NCBI GenBank assembly: GCA_024305405.1 | Contig: JAKNDB010000070.1 | Span: forward strand, 423,501-487,500 | DNA: 64,000 nt | Reading direction: 5' to 3' | Source: Dirofilaria immitis | Lineage: Eukaryota > Nematoda > Chromadorea > Rhabditida > Onchocercidae | Part shown: one piece after another, positions 36,376 through 51,300 of the stretch | Numbering within the stretch: the first letter of the stretch is position 1 | Layout of the letters: each line of letters starts with the position of its first letter | The notes under the pieces: generated by a model | What the model saw: the letters and a program-made list of their open reading frames with translations, nothing else | The model's database searches: none | What the model was told of the DNA's origin: nothing | Made by a program: the position numbers and the translations under genes

Positions 36376-39300
36376 AAATCTTTTAATTTACTTCCTTGAA
36401 GTAATAAGTGGAACTCAAGAACCACTATATTTAAACATCAGAAGTTCCTGCAAGATATCAAAACATGTCAAGCTGCATTATTTTTTCCATTTCAATACAT
36501 ATTTATAAAATCTAAATAATATCTAGGAAAAAAATAATAACAAATGCACAATAATTTTTTGGTTCTGTTCTAAATTATTTCTCATCAAATTCTCAAAATA
36601 AAATATACCTGAGATCTTTTAATATTTATAATAGAATGGATTCTTTAATGAATTCAATCATTCTATTTCCTTTTTTTAGTTACCAATTTTCTTCTCTATC
36701 CTCTTTTCACAATATATTATATTTAATATATACCTTATTAAAGCTTCGAAGCTGCTGCGCAGGAGCCAAATTTGCATGAAACCTTATTTTCAACACCCAT
36801 TCTAGCATTTTTTCATCATCGCCACAAGCAAATAAATACTCTGACCCATCCTGTATTTTCAGTCTGAAACATGATCTTTTTTCGATGATGTTTTTTTCGA
36901 TCATCCATATCTATAGAAAACTCACCACACACTATTTGTTAAACTATTTCATTTTTTCACAGTCAGTCATATTACTTCATTTCAAGAGAATTTGAAATAA
37001 AAGTATTTAAATAAATGTGTTAAAATTTAAATCTCCTGGTAGAAGAAAAAGAAAAAAATAGCGCAAATTAAGAAAAAAATACCTAAAAGTATTCTTTTTT
37101 TCATGTACTCAGGACAAGCATCACATTCTGCATTCAGGATATTAACTGGTGCAGAAGCTGCCGAATTTTCCAAAAAGAATCTTCATCTTTAAAAAGCATA
37201 GAAGCTGTCCACAGAGGATTGTATAATATCTTTTCCATGTACGTATCGTTGCTTTTTTCCACCGCTCTGAAAAGTATGCAAATAACGAAAAAACTTAGAA
37301 AGAAGCGGGCGAGCTTATGAATTATTTGGGTTCCTTCAAGCAAAAAAAGGAGTAAGCGCAAATAAAATCTGATGTGGTGTAGCAAAAAGAAAAATGGATT
37401 GGAAATGAAAAATGTTTACTTTTGTAATCTTTGGAGCAACTAATTGACAAGAGAAAGCTTTGCGAATGTGCTCATAAAAAATTTAAAATTTTTACTTGCA
37501 AATCTTGTTTCCGATCGAGATATCCATGCATATCAATTGGTCCAAAATCATCCCGTGTTTTGATTTTTTTAATGAATTCGACCGTCTTGTAGTAAACTTC
37601 GGAGTTCTTCGAGTTGAACCTATCCTTTGCATCGTCGTGATTTCATCAACTGATAACATCGATTCAGATGTTTTTGGCATTCTTTCTGCTTCTGCTGATG
37701 AGCCATCCGAAACGCTCAAAGTTGCTTGTCTCGAAGGAATGATTGGTGCTTCCTGAAATAAAAAAAAAACTTCTGAGCTATATCCTCCATTAAGCACTAC
37801 GTTCAACAATATGAATTCCACTTCATGACCATAAATTTTCCAAAAATTGTAGCAAATCTGTAACTAGAATAATATCAGAAAGATAATTAACTCTAAAACA
37901 TACTTGCGATTCGAAGGAGGATGTCCGAATACGTGGAACAGGTTCGGTTCCACGTCGAGGATGTGGCAAAGTATGAGATGCATACATTTCTTCGGTATAT
38001 GACGGACTTGGTTTCATCAACGACACTTCTTGAGTCATACGTCTTTCGCGTTCCTTCCGACGATCTTGCAGTTTATTTTGTTTTTCAAATGTTTTAATAC
38101 TTTCTTTCTGTGATTCATTTTTTCCTTTTCTTCTCGAATTCTACAAAAAGAGAAAATTTTACCCGCAAAAGGTTAAGCACCAAAAATGAACAACTTCAAA
38201 AGATTAGATATCAGAAAAATTTTTACTAAAACGTTGTGTTACAGGCCAAATATTCCTTTAAATCTTTCATAATTAATTCTGATTTACTGGGCTATACGGT
38301 GAAAACAGACTAGCATACCTTTCAGTTTCCTTTTACGCTGTTTCGAATAAGCCTTTTCGAGAAGAGTTAATCTTTTCAAAGACTCAAACCTCTCACCTTG
38401 AGCTTCTAGTGTGATTAGGAAATCGTCGAAATTCCTAAAATAGGAATTTATTTTTACATAATAAGCTTTCCCGAACTGAATTGGAATTTTCATCAAAAAA
38501 GAATTTTGAATTGAAAAAAAACAAAACAAACCTTATTTTATTGTCTGCGTCATCGACATTTTCAACCTTTCTCCAATCTTCCTTCAGCATATCTTCCTTC
38601 TCCGTTAACCATGAATCTGTGATATGTGCATCTCGTTTCCACTGTTGTAAGTCCAGATTCTCTTCATACAGGACCAGTCGTTCTTTCCAGATATCTTTCA
38701 ACAAATCCATGGCTGACTCTAGCTGTTTTATCTGAAAAGACAGAATTTATCCCTACTCAATGAATATAAAAAATAAAAGATTCAAAGATCTTCTATACTT
38801 TTTAATTTCCTTTCTCTATTTTTTTCTCGAGCAAGGACAATTTCTCTCCAAAAATTCATGTTAAAAAGATTTTAAAAATATCGAACCTTGCCAGATATCT
38901 CAGAAGACAGAACATGCTGTGCAGCAATCATATTGCTACCTTTACGAATAAATTCATCAACAGCAGGCTGGCGTCCATTAATTTCAGCTTGATATTCTGT
39001 ATGCCTTATCATTAATGCCTTGCATCCCTCAACGTTATTTGGAAGTGTTTCACTGCAAAATGAAATTATCATAATTAGCAAAATGAAACTAAATTATCAT
39101 TCAAAGTCTTTAATCAATTAATCAGTTTCTCAAAGAAACAACGTCCAATGTCAAAATGACCGATGCCTTATAATACAGTTTTCGTCCTCATACTTTAAAA
39201 TCACCATATATCCTGATTCTAAAGTAAGGTGAATAGAAAGATAAACTCTCGAAATTTGTAGAGAAATAATAAGAATAATTGCCTTGTTATAGCATGTTGC

Positions 39301-42300
39301 AAACGTTTAATCCATGCAATTAAATCACGATGTTCTTGGAAATATGACTGCAAATTCTGCATCTGCTGCAACTTTTCATAATATTTATTGGATGTGCTGA
39401 TTACATCTTTCAGTTGCTCTTCCATTCCCATCTTGCGCACTACTAAATGCTCCTGTGTATCGGGATATAATGATATCAAACGTTCCGCTTCACGGCTTAA
39501 ATCGTTGACCTGAAAAGAACACACTTTCAATTATGAAAATTTCAATTTCAATCTCACGTTTTTTAAATTCAAGTGCGAATCATAAACCTGCTTTTCAACT
39601 GCTGCAACACCGCGCATAAATTCGTCGTATTTATTCATTAATTGTTTCAAAGCAGGAAGATCAGATCGCGAAATATCTTCATCTTCAAGTGCTACTTGAT
39701 GCGCTTCTTTTCCTCCAACCAACCGAGAGTCTCATCAGCATCTTGGTCGAATTTGTGAACCTCAAAACCAATAATAAATTATTATTTCAAATGCACAGAT
39801 AACAAAAACCTACGTTTAGATATTACAATTATTATCAGTAGTATTGGTGTATATTGGTTTATAAATATTCATTTAAAAAAATATATACGTAAGATGCACA
39901 TACAAATATACCCTATATGACGTCGCAGATATATTATTTCTTTTAATGAGTAAATGAAGGTGGAAATTCAAAAATGACAGTGATAGCAAATATTCTTTTT
40001 AAATTATTATATCTTCTTCAATATGAGTAATTGAAAAGAATATTATATTATAGCAGTATAATGCTACTAAACAATATCAAATTAAAGCAACAATCAACAG
40101 ACTGAACTGAAAATGAACTGACCATTATTATTATAGTCATTTCTATATCTATAAAGCAATAAATCCGTGTATTTTTATCTTATTCCACTACATATAAATA
40201 AAATTTGCTACATGAAGCTTCAGAATTTCTTTTCAGCTTCTGTATATCGTATTAAATTTGCCATGCTATATGAATAATTTTACATTTAAGAAATTTTAGA
40301 TGGCACAAGTAATATTAAATCACAAACCTGGATAGCCCCTTGCAAAGCTTGTTGTCGTTCATTGGCTGCTTCATTAACCCGAGACCAAAGATGGTGTAGA
40401 TCAGTTCCCTTGGCTTTGATAGATACACCAAATGGATGACCACTACGAAGCAATTCTTCCTGAAGGTCCAAAAGAAATTGAAAACAACTAATACTCTCGT
40501 AGAGTTTGGCACAACTTTTCAAATATTGTCTAAAAACAATTACTGAAATTACCTGAGTTCTTTTTACCGCAGCAATTCTTTCACCAGCTGAAGCTAATTC
40601 ACGTACAACTTGATCAAATTCGGTTACCAACTTTTGACATTCAGCCAAATCGCGGCCTGAAATTGGCTTACATTCTCTTGGATTAAAATGAATAAAATGA
40701 TGTTTAATATTTTTAGGACAATACACCAAAACTTTCAGAAATGCTAGAAAATTTTATAATACATACAGATAAACATATTTCACAACTCCTACCAACATAA
40801 TACACTAAGAAATATCTATTGAAGAAGTCATATGAAAAAAAAAAATTGTATAATGTAACGTATTAGTAGCATTAACTTTAAATATTTTGAAGATCAACTT
40901 GCTCATAACATAAAATTTCAAACATCGATTTAATTTTAAGTTTCATTACTTGATTCACACATACATACCATAATTTTCTTGCTTAGTAATCTCTAATTTT
41001 TCCGAAAGCCATCGATCAAGACTATCAACTTGGCGAACGAATGCATGATATCTTGCTGAATCTACCAACTGTATTTTGCGTCTTGCAACATCATTTTTCA
41101 ATTGCTTGTACAATTCTTCTAATTTGCTTTGTTTTGACGAAAGCTTAAAAACAATAACTACAACAATAAAAATAAAGTAAATCTGAAAGATATTTCATTT
41201 AATCTGAATTAAAATTTTAATTTAAAAAATAAGTTTTTCTAGCGGATTGAAGTAATTATATGGTTCATTTTTAACTAACCAAATAAGTGAAAAAATTCCT
41301 TTCGTTACTCAATTCTCATAAATGATGAAATGTTTCATAAGAGAAACAAACAATAAGTTCAAAAATAATTGTTCAAAATTTAAGAGAAACTAACATTTGT
41401 GGAATCAAAATGTTTTGCCGCAAGCATTACTTCCGCTTCTTTTCGTAGCCTTTCGATTTCATCACAAAATTTGTTTATATCATTTTCCAGAGTCTTAAGT
41501 CGTCTCAAATGTCCTTCTGCGGCTGCCTGATCTTTACCCATATCGCTATTTGCAACTAATGGTACACGTTCACGCATCCATTGTTCTGCTTCATTAGCCT
41601 CCGCATAATACTGAAAACAAAACGATTAGTTTTCCGTTAAATTCGTTTTAAACTAATGCTTAAATTATTTTGAAATTATTTTGAAAAATCCAAATTTGTT
41701 TTGATCAACAAGTTACCTGCTGACTTCGTAAAGAATCTTCTAATTTTTGTGATCTTTCATTTATGAGCTGTTTTACAGACAGTACCAACGTCGATAATTC
41801 GTCTAGAATTTTCTGTATTTCATTCGATGCAAAATGCCCATCTTTTATCATTTTACGACCTTTCTCTTCAACTCTCGCTATTGCTTCCTGCAGAAAAACA
41901 TACGCATGAAAACAACCACATTTAATATGATCAATTGTCTTTTTGGGCTTGAAAGTTTAGAGAAGCTTATTTCTGATTTCTCGTATACATCTTGTTTTAT
42001 TTATTTTTGACTCTAGCTTTTCAAATAGCTGAAATGCCTTAACTTAAATTGAAGAAATAAAACCTAACCTGGCGACTAATAATATCAGCCTCAAGATGAG
42101 CATGCTTCTTGATGAGCAATTGTATAGCATGCAATGTGTCGCCATAATCCGTACTTATAGTTTGTCGTTTCCGATCACTTAACCATTCAATTTGTTCTTC
42201 CGCTTCTGATATCCATCCATAAAATGCCAAAGCATCGTTCAAATTCTCGCGACGAATTATGCAGGGTTTTTTCAATTCATTATATCGCATTCCGAGAGCT

Positions 42301-45300
42301 GTTGCCATTTCTAACGATTCATTAGCAGTTGCATAACCCTGAAACTGCCAAACTTCTAAACTCATGAGCATGAGAAAAAGAGGATAGCAAGGCTATAAAA
42401 AAAATTATATCGGATCAAAATGCAGGAAATACGACAGTGTTTATTTGATGTAGTATGATAACATATAAATTCTACTTCATTTGAACGGACTCCATTATAA
42501 TATCATGCTGCGGATCTTATATTACACACTTCGTTTACCAAATGATCATTTCGTAATAAAAAAAGATTATAATCATCAGAACTCTAAGGTGATGAAAAAT
42601 AAGAAAATTACAAAAGAAATTCATCGCTCAGTCAAAAAGTGGTCACTCGCTTTTATTATAATTACAAAAAAAGCAATTTTCCACTGACCTGCTTTTGGAA
42701 TTCATGTGCTTTAGAAACAATTTCATGGACTGCATCCTTCCTGGATTTGATTTCGGCCTCCAAATCGTCTTGCCTTTTGATAAGTGATTCCACAGAAATG
42801 TAGTCCTTCCCATGATCTTCACTTGATAAGTCGTTTTCTACTCGCTCGAGCCATTTCTCTAGATCTTCAATACGTCGATTCAATTGATACGCTTCGTTAG
42901 CTTCCCATAACCGGCGTTTTTTCATTACTGACTTACTGAAGAAAGGGTGGATACCAAATCAGTTTTTATGATTAAACATTATTTTGAAATAGTGAAAAAG
43001 TATGAAGAAGAAACATTGAAATATTCAAAAAAAAAAAGAAGAATTTGTTTGAATGCAAAATGTGTTATAATATATAAAATTCTGAGTTGTAGACAATTTT
43101 TATTTCAGTTATGCTATTCTAAGTTTAAATCGATCCAGCACATAATTTTAAAAGCTATTAAAAATGATAAATTAATTATAAAACTGAGTATTACCTTCTC
43201 AATTCGTCCCATCCTTGCTTTACTTCAGCGACTTGTAAAGTAATTCGATCGGCTGCATAATGTTTACTAGCAATAAGTTTATTACCTGCTTCAATCATCG
43301 ATTTTACTCGACCTTCGTTAGCTTCCAACTCAGCATCAAATGTCAAATGCTTTTGAAGTTTAGCTCTACAAAAAATCATCAATTCAATAATTCTTCTATT
43401 AACGACATTTCTTCTTTTTTTTTAGCGGCCCTAGCTAAAGCATGAGAGTGATAATAATAATAAAAATAACAGTGTAAAAAAAAGAACTTATTCCAAAAGC
43501 TTCAAATAAGTAAATGCTTAGCGAACAACAATTACAATACATAATGAATCGAAATAAATGCGATTTCACTGGAATTTTGCTGAAGTGTTACAGATATATG
43601 CAACAAACCTATCAATCATTCTGATATTCAACACTTCACTGAGGATGTTATTCTTCCTATTGATTATGCTAATCAGTAATAAGTAAAAAGATTAATATTA
43701 CATTACTTAACTAGGGAAGGTTAAAATATATTATGTATTTAATATATTAATCGCTTCACTAAGGAAGATTGGTCCAATCCTTCCGAAATTATTACTTGAC
43801 GAACCTTAGATTTGTTTGATCCAAAAACTTTCATCATATGCTAGCTGAATGTTTGCATTAATCCATGTCATCAATTCACCACAACTATCAATAAATTCAT
43901 GCAATTTACGCGATTCATTCAACAATTCATGACGTCGTTTGCATGAATCCATGAGCGCTCCATGCCGGGAGAGGACTGTATCCCGACTAAAAAATCCCAA
44001 AACATTTTTTCTGTTAAAATAATGCTTACAACAAAAATGCATCTCAAAGTAATTAGAAAAAAAAAAAAACTTTAATCCTAAATCGTGTTATGAAATCGAA
44101 GGCCAATAAAACTTTTTTAAAAATTGCAATCATGGCTCCATCAGCTTCAACATACATTCTCTCGATTTCACTACCGTAATCATCATCACACGTTGCTAGT
44201 GAATCTGCATCTTTTTTAAGGCGTCGATCTTATCACTCTGAGCAATGAGAGTTTTTTCGAAATCATAGTGTTTTTAAGAAGTATATCAACGGCAATAACA
44301 CTTTCGCCCATGTCCGCCTGGAATAAATATATAAATTAAAAAGTTTTAAAAATCTTGTTTGCGAGAGTTGTTATAAATAATTCATGAAACAGGTATAATT
44401 AGAATAAAACAAATAAGTAATGCAATAAAATGCAATTAAAAACTTTTCACAGAATTTTGGAACGCGTTCATTCATTTTATGAAATAAAAATCCCCGAAAG
44501 TAGTTTGCACCTGTTTCAGGAATGCTTCTTTGGATGCAAGCCATTGTTCGGCAGAACCAGCTTGGTCAGCAAATAACTGACGATTTCGAGCTCGACCAAG
44601 CGCAATGTTTCGAGCCTCCCATGCCTGACGTAATTGGTGCTCCACATTCTGAAGCCGTTTCAAGGCTCTTTGTATTTCACCTTTATGATCCGATTGTTTG
44701 GTAATCAATCTCGTACTCCATTCCCGCAATTCTGACATTTCACGCTAAAAAATGGAACTTCAATGAAAAATAAATAAATTCTAGAAAGATTCATGTCATT
44801 ATCAAGTTTTATTTTTCTTAATGCCGTTGATAAATTTGTTTAATTAGCCGTATTAAAATTTTGTGTTATGAATAAGACTAAAACGAATAGATATGGGTTT
44901 CTATGCGAAAATACAAATAACCAGAAGAACCTGTCGTCCATCAATTTCGGCGAGCTTCTCAATATGTCTAGCAATTGATGCATCAGCATCCGCCACAGAA
45001 CGTGGAGTTTCTTGAGTTGTGAGTCGACTGAGGGCGTCTACTACCCAGATCTCAGCTTTTCGCGTTGCATCAAGAAATTTGTGCAATTCACCAGATGCCA
45101 TTAATGCCTGTCCTCTGAATATATTGACAGAAATAAAGCATCCATAAGAATAGATCTCCCAATTCTGAACAAATATGTATTTACTGCTTATTTGAATTGT
45201 CATGAAAAAACATAAAGGAATAACCTGGCACTCGCTCGTTCAGCCAACTGTTTCCATGAAATTTCCAGCTTCTGCAGTGATTCGATAACTGTATTGTAAA

Positions 45301-48300
45301 GTGGAGGTTTCTTGTCGAGAAGTTTCTGTGCTTCAATATCATGCGCCTAAAATACGAAGTCATTACATATTTGACTGTTAGTATGCTTGCTTAACATATC
45401 GATTCGGTAACTAAAAAATGAAATTCGTTTCGATCATGAAATAATTTAAAAATTTAGTAAACGATTCAATACTATAAATATCAACAAATCACGTGTTTCT
45501 CAGAAGATCTGCATTCAAATTAGGATTTAATATTGACTCGAAATCCATTCATCTTTAAATAAATTTTATAATTATTTAGTAGCAAAATCAGCATGTAAGT
45601 TATAACTTAAGCTTCTCATGAATAACAGTCATATCCCTTTCGACTGCTTCTTGTTTACGTATCAGTGCTTCGACAGAATGCAAATCTTTTCCAAGATCTT
45701 CACTTGTAACAGCGGTAAGCTTCTCTTGAATCCTTTCACAAGTGTCGTCAACATCACGATTGAATGCATGAACTTCCAGTGCTGAACGTAGTTGTGAACG
45801 GTACAGATTTAGTCTAACTTGCACCTGCATCCAACTAAAATCAAAATGAGTTTAAAAACAGTAATTTTCCAATCAAAAAGCAATTAATCTTATTATTGCA
45901 AGATCATCTCGCCGCTATTCAGAAATGTTATTAGTACAACAATATTCAATTTTGCAACCTTCCGGTCATAGGAAATTTTATATTCTTGCTATTCTTAGCA
46001 TATCTACTATCATTTTCTCAAAAACGGCAATTAAATTTTTAAATCGAGAAAAGTAGAACCAACGCTTCATTTAGTTCTTTGAGTTGTTGTTGCACTTCAT
46101 CCTTCGAAGATCGTCCCTGAGCAATCAGTTTTTGACCCAAAGAATTTGCAGATTCAACGGATGTTTGGTCGACACTTGCATCTGCTTGTGTACCATCTAA
46201 TTTTTCTAGTAATGCCTGACAATGCTCCATATCGCGACCCATCTTACCGGCATTCACTAACAGTTCTTTTTCCTACAAAGTATCCTCTATTTGTCTAATT
46301 CACTTTTCGTTTCGTACTGTTTCCTTCAAATATTATCGTATTCTTCTATGATTAAACTGCTTGCAATGCTATTAGCAATATTTCGACATTCAATATTAGC
46401 AAATTTCATATGAATGTTAAATTTACTAACATTTTGAAAATTTAAATAATTTAACTTTAATATTTAAGACATAGAAATAAATGGCTACATAAAAACAGCT
46501 TATTCTTTTACGCTTACCCTTATCCACTGCATAACTTTTTCAACAAGTTGTTTAAAATCAAGCAAATCTCGAGCTTCTTCCAATGCACTACTTTGGTCAC
46601 GCGACATGGCTTCTAGTTCATTCCATTTGTTAACCATAGAAGCAGTCCTAAAGTCTCGCCATTTTAAAAATAACTGAACTATACTCAGTATAATAAAGAT
46701 TGAATAAGAAGAAAATTTCTCATTTTCCAAACCAAAAATTGATCTAGCAAAATGTATAAAGCGAACCTTTTGTTAATGTCGTGTCCATCATTGGTAGGTT
46801 TCGATGCTAGTGTTCGTGCCCGTATTCTAAGTTCTTGAATTCGGGACTCATTTGTGAGACAATTCAGCTTCCATTGCCTGAAAAATATGAATATTGCTCG
46901 AACTAGGAATGCTGTACTTAAAAATCAAGCTTGAAGAAGGTAAACTTTGAAGTTACAAAATTAAAAAAACTATAAAGTGCATTACTTATTATACTTTCGA
47001 TTATATAATTAAAACTTCCAGTGGATTTCACTTAACGAAATTATAAAACCTGATGCTTCTGTAAACGTTTCATTTTATCTTCGATACTTGTCAACTTCGC
47101 CTGTCGATCGCTCTCAGCATTTATCCTTTTTGTTTATCATCGATCCAGCTTTCTATCTCCATCATATCATTATTGAAGCGGGCCAAATTCAGTGCATCAT
47201 CAAGAATACTTTTCCGCACATTCATCTGCACGCGAAGTTGTGCGAGAGCAGCTTCCACCTAAATAAAAAAATTATGCAAAATAAATGACAGTCTTTTCTT
47301 TCCAAGATATTATCCGAAACAAAAAAATGATTACAAAAGCTGATACTCTCTGGATACTGCAAATCCTAAAACAAGAGATTCAATGTTATTTTTCCTACAT
47401 ACTGATCAATTTCTTACCTGTTTGATATACTGGTCGATCTTTGAAGATTCAATGTGCCTAACAGCAATTAATTGGTTTGCTGTCTTTTGTAAAGCAATAA
47501 CGCGATCATCTAGAGTCGCGAGCGCCTTTTGAAATGTCTCCACTTTTTTGATTTGGCTTTCAACTTCTTCCACAGTCCCTCCAACCTCAAGAAATTGATG
47601 TCAAAGTAATTATATTTTTAAGATATTCATTTAATGCTTCATAGAACATATCGCCATATTCAATAAAGAAACATAACTGAATACGAGTAAATTATTATTT
47701 GATGTGAAAGCATGCAAATAACTAATCAAACAGCAATAAATTTTGTATCTCAGTTGAAACTAAATTCAAAATACCTGCGCACAACAAAGTGTTGCTTGTC
47801 GAGCTGAAATTGTAGCCAGAATTTGTTTTGCTTCTCGCTGGAATGCATGCCATTCACGTATCTGTGATAACCATTCGCGTCGTATGGTCCACTCATCTCG
47901 GACTCGCTTCAAGGCTTGGTCAACCTAAATAAAGATTCATATATTATTTCATACATGACAAGATTGGAAGAAACAGCAAAATCTCTTCAAAACCAGAGAT
48001 TACATTAAAATTTTTTTCCATTTTCTATTAAAGAAATGATTTCTTCTTTCGCTTTACCTGCTTTAATTTTGCTGCAATTTCAGCGCTTGCATAATGATTT
48101 TTCGCTATCATTTGTTCACTGCGATTACTTAATCGTGTAAAATCCGGTTCACGTGCCTCTATTTCAGCCTAAATTTTGGAAATGTGGAAAAAATAAAAAT
48201 TTTATTCCGATACGAAATCAAGCATCTAAACATGATATATATAGCCTTATACTATAAATTTATGCATATGCTTATTAATTTCTACTGAAGCACAGCAAAC

Positions 48301-51300
48301 CAGAGAAAAGAAATCGGTAGATGAAGAGTTCGAACGTTACAAAGTTAATAAAATAAACTAAAAGAAGTTGCTAGCTTGTTAATAATTTTTATTACTATAT
48401 AAACAAATATTTCAATCGTATAAATAAATTTTGATGTAATGCACTGAAAACTACATAATTCATTTCAGCGATGATGAACTGCTTATTAAAAAGATTTTAA
48501 AAATGGAATTTCCTAGCTATCATCTCGTCAAATACCCCGAATTTACCTGCAGACGAAGATGTTCTTTCTGCAACCATTCTGCATTTTGCAAATCATGTAC
48601 TGTTTGCCTACTTTGCATGTCTCTTACAATCACCTCTGTCCATGCTATCAAATCACGCGCCTAAAATTTAAATCATCACTATGTAACAATTATGTAACAA
48701 TGATCCGGTTTTTTAATTTTCAGTATTTTCAAATAATCGCGACTTTAATTGAGTATGGGAGAGAGGAAAAATGTCTTTAAATTCGCCAGCTTTATAACAT
48801 AAAAGTTGTAGAAACAAAAATTTTGAATTATTAAAGATTAAGGAAAGGAACGAAGTCCACGATTTAACCAATCCACCATTTGAAAACCTTAGCTGGCTAA
48901 AACTCTTAATAGTCACTCACATTCACGTAAAAGCGTTGAAAATCATAAGCAGCTTTCAGCATATCGCGACGCAAAACGGTTGCGTCTTGCAGATCTTGCC
49001 AAGCCTCAGCTAAAGCTGTTTGCTGTGCCGTGATATGTTCCGCATTGCCACCAGGATAAGCAGCCTTCAAGCGCGCACTTTCTTCTAATAAATCACGTAG
49101 CTGCTGCTCCATAGCTCCAAGCTGATTCTCGAAAGCTTCATGCTTTAACCATAAAGAATGAACTTGCTTGATATCTTTACCAAGTTCTGCAGGAATTGAA
49201 GCTTGCTTTTCAGCTATTCGTTCTTGATTCTCAGCTACATCGCGATTGAAACGATGCAATTCTTCCGCTGCTTCTAGCTTCTGGTCCCGACTTTCAATAT
49301 AATCTAGCAGTAGAGACCAGACAGACCTAAAGTTTTAAGAAATTCAAGTATTGCAAGCCACATGATTTACTTCAGTTTTACAAAGACTCTACTTATGTCT
49401 ATTTAATGAATTACTATTTACTGAACTAAAAATGTGGTACGATTCTAAAATTATGGCAAAGGAAAAACATAATTCAGCTAACAAGTTTATTGGCATTAAG
49501 ATTTCGTAATAAAAATCAATAGTTTGATTCTGACAAATTTTATTCCATTTTAACTTGGAAAATGAAAGTAATAGATTGAACAAGAAATTTACTGATAAAA
49601 AATAATTAAGAAATAATTCAGAAGCTATCAGCCAGAAAAAATGGACGAAATATTCCGAAAAACAGTCATCACCTAAGCTTTTCTTGTCGTTTCAAGATAT
49701 CACGAGCAAACGGTGGATTGCGTCTCAACAACGCGTTTGCCGCAGATTCACAATGTACAAATCTTTCACTACCTGTTTTAACGCTTTGCTTGAAATCTTC
49801 GAAACGACTTTGTAATTCCTGAAATGAATATACTATGTTAGCAGTGATCAACACTAAAATGATTTAAGATAAATTTCTGATGCTTCAGTGTTTCGTTTAT
49901 TGTAAATTTGAGATCGACTTCTCTGCTCTTTTGAAATTTCAAAGTGACATCCAAATCATAATTTTTACATCAAATTTCTTACTTTTTTTTAAATTATTCC
50001 TTTTGTAGCGTTTAAAAAAATAGCGAATGAAAGTTGAATTTGAATAATAGAATAATAGTTTCAAACAGATCAGCATCAGAAATTTCGAAAGCTTTGAATT
50101 TTAATCAACCTTTAAATGCTCATAATCAGTTCCGTAATCTTCACTCATTGCAATAAGTAATTGTTCGTTGATCCACACTTCTAAATCTTGACTTTCTCGC
50201 AAATATTGATACAAATATACTGCATTTTCAAGTTGCTGCCTTCTTTTGTCTGCTAAATTTGAAAGTGTTTCGAAATCTTTTCCAATTCCGCTTGCCTTGT
50301 AACAAATCGTTCATTGTTTGACTGATCTAAATTTTCCAATTCCTTACACTGAATTGCCAATTTCTGAAGCCATTGTCTGCAAAGTGGATAAAAATTAATG
50401 TAATCCCAATTAAATAAAATGATACTAATAGTTATAGATCATTTCGGATTGTTGAGCTGCATGGAAAAACCACCGTGCCAAGTTTGGGAGCTAAATGATT
50501 CACAAGATACAATTCATCATTAGTTATCAAAGCTCTACCCTCTTTTCATTAAATGTCTTTTTTAGGAACATTTTTCATTTCAACCTATTGAAAAACTATT
50601 TCAAAAGAGAATAAACTCAATAAGAAAAAAAAGTGAATGTAATAATAGATGCAAGTTTAAGACTTACTTGTATGTAATCATATCAGCTTGTAAAGCTTTA
50701 TGTTTGGCTAGCAATTTCTGCGCTGCATCTTCATCTTGACCGTAATCATCGGATATTAATGCTCCCCGTTTCTCATTCATCCACGAATCGACCTAAATTT
50801 AATTGATTAGAAAATCTATCAAAAGTTTTAAAACAATCTATTGAAAATATTGAAAAAACTTAGTAAGAATTCCAAATTCCATGAGTTGGAAGACGAAAAA
50901 AATAAGAAAAGCTAAAAAGTACAATCCATTACCTCAGCTGCATCAAACATATACTGTTGTTCTTTCAGAGCACAATCCAACAAATTCTTCCGCTTTTTCA
51001 TTAAATTATTCAAATGTGCCAAAGCTTCAGCAAGCTGCAATTAAAAACCAAGTAACTATAAAGAAAAAACTATATATGTATATACATAAAGTATATCACA
51101 GAAATAAATTAGACCTGTTCATATTTTGAGTGTATTTGTTCTTCTGCATAATGTTTCTCTTTAATAAGATTGCTGCCACGATTCAGTGTCTCCTTGATAT
51201 GAGGTAATCGTGATGCCACTTCTGCCTATAAATTTGAAAATCTCGCTCTTCAAATTTTGACGGATCTTGAAGCACAAGAAAACACAACAAAAAAAAGAAA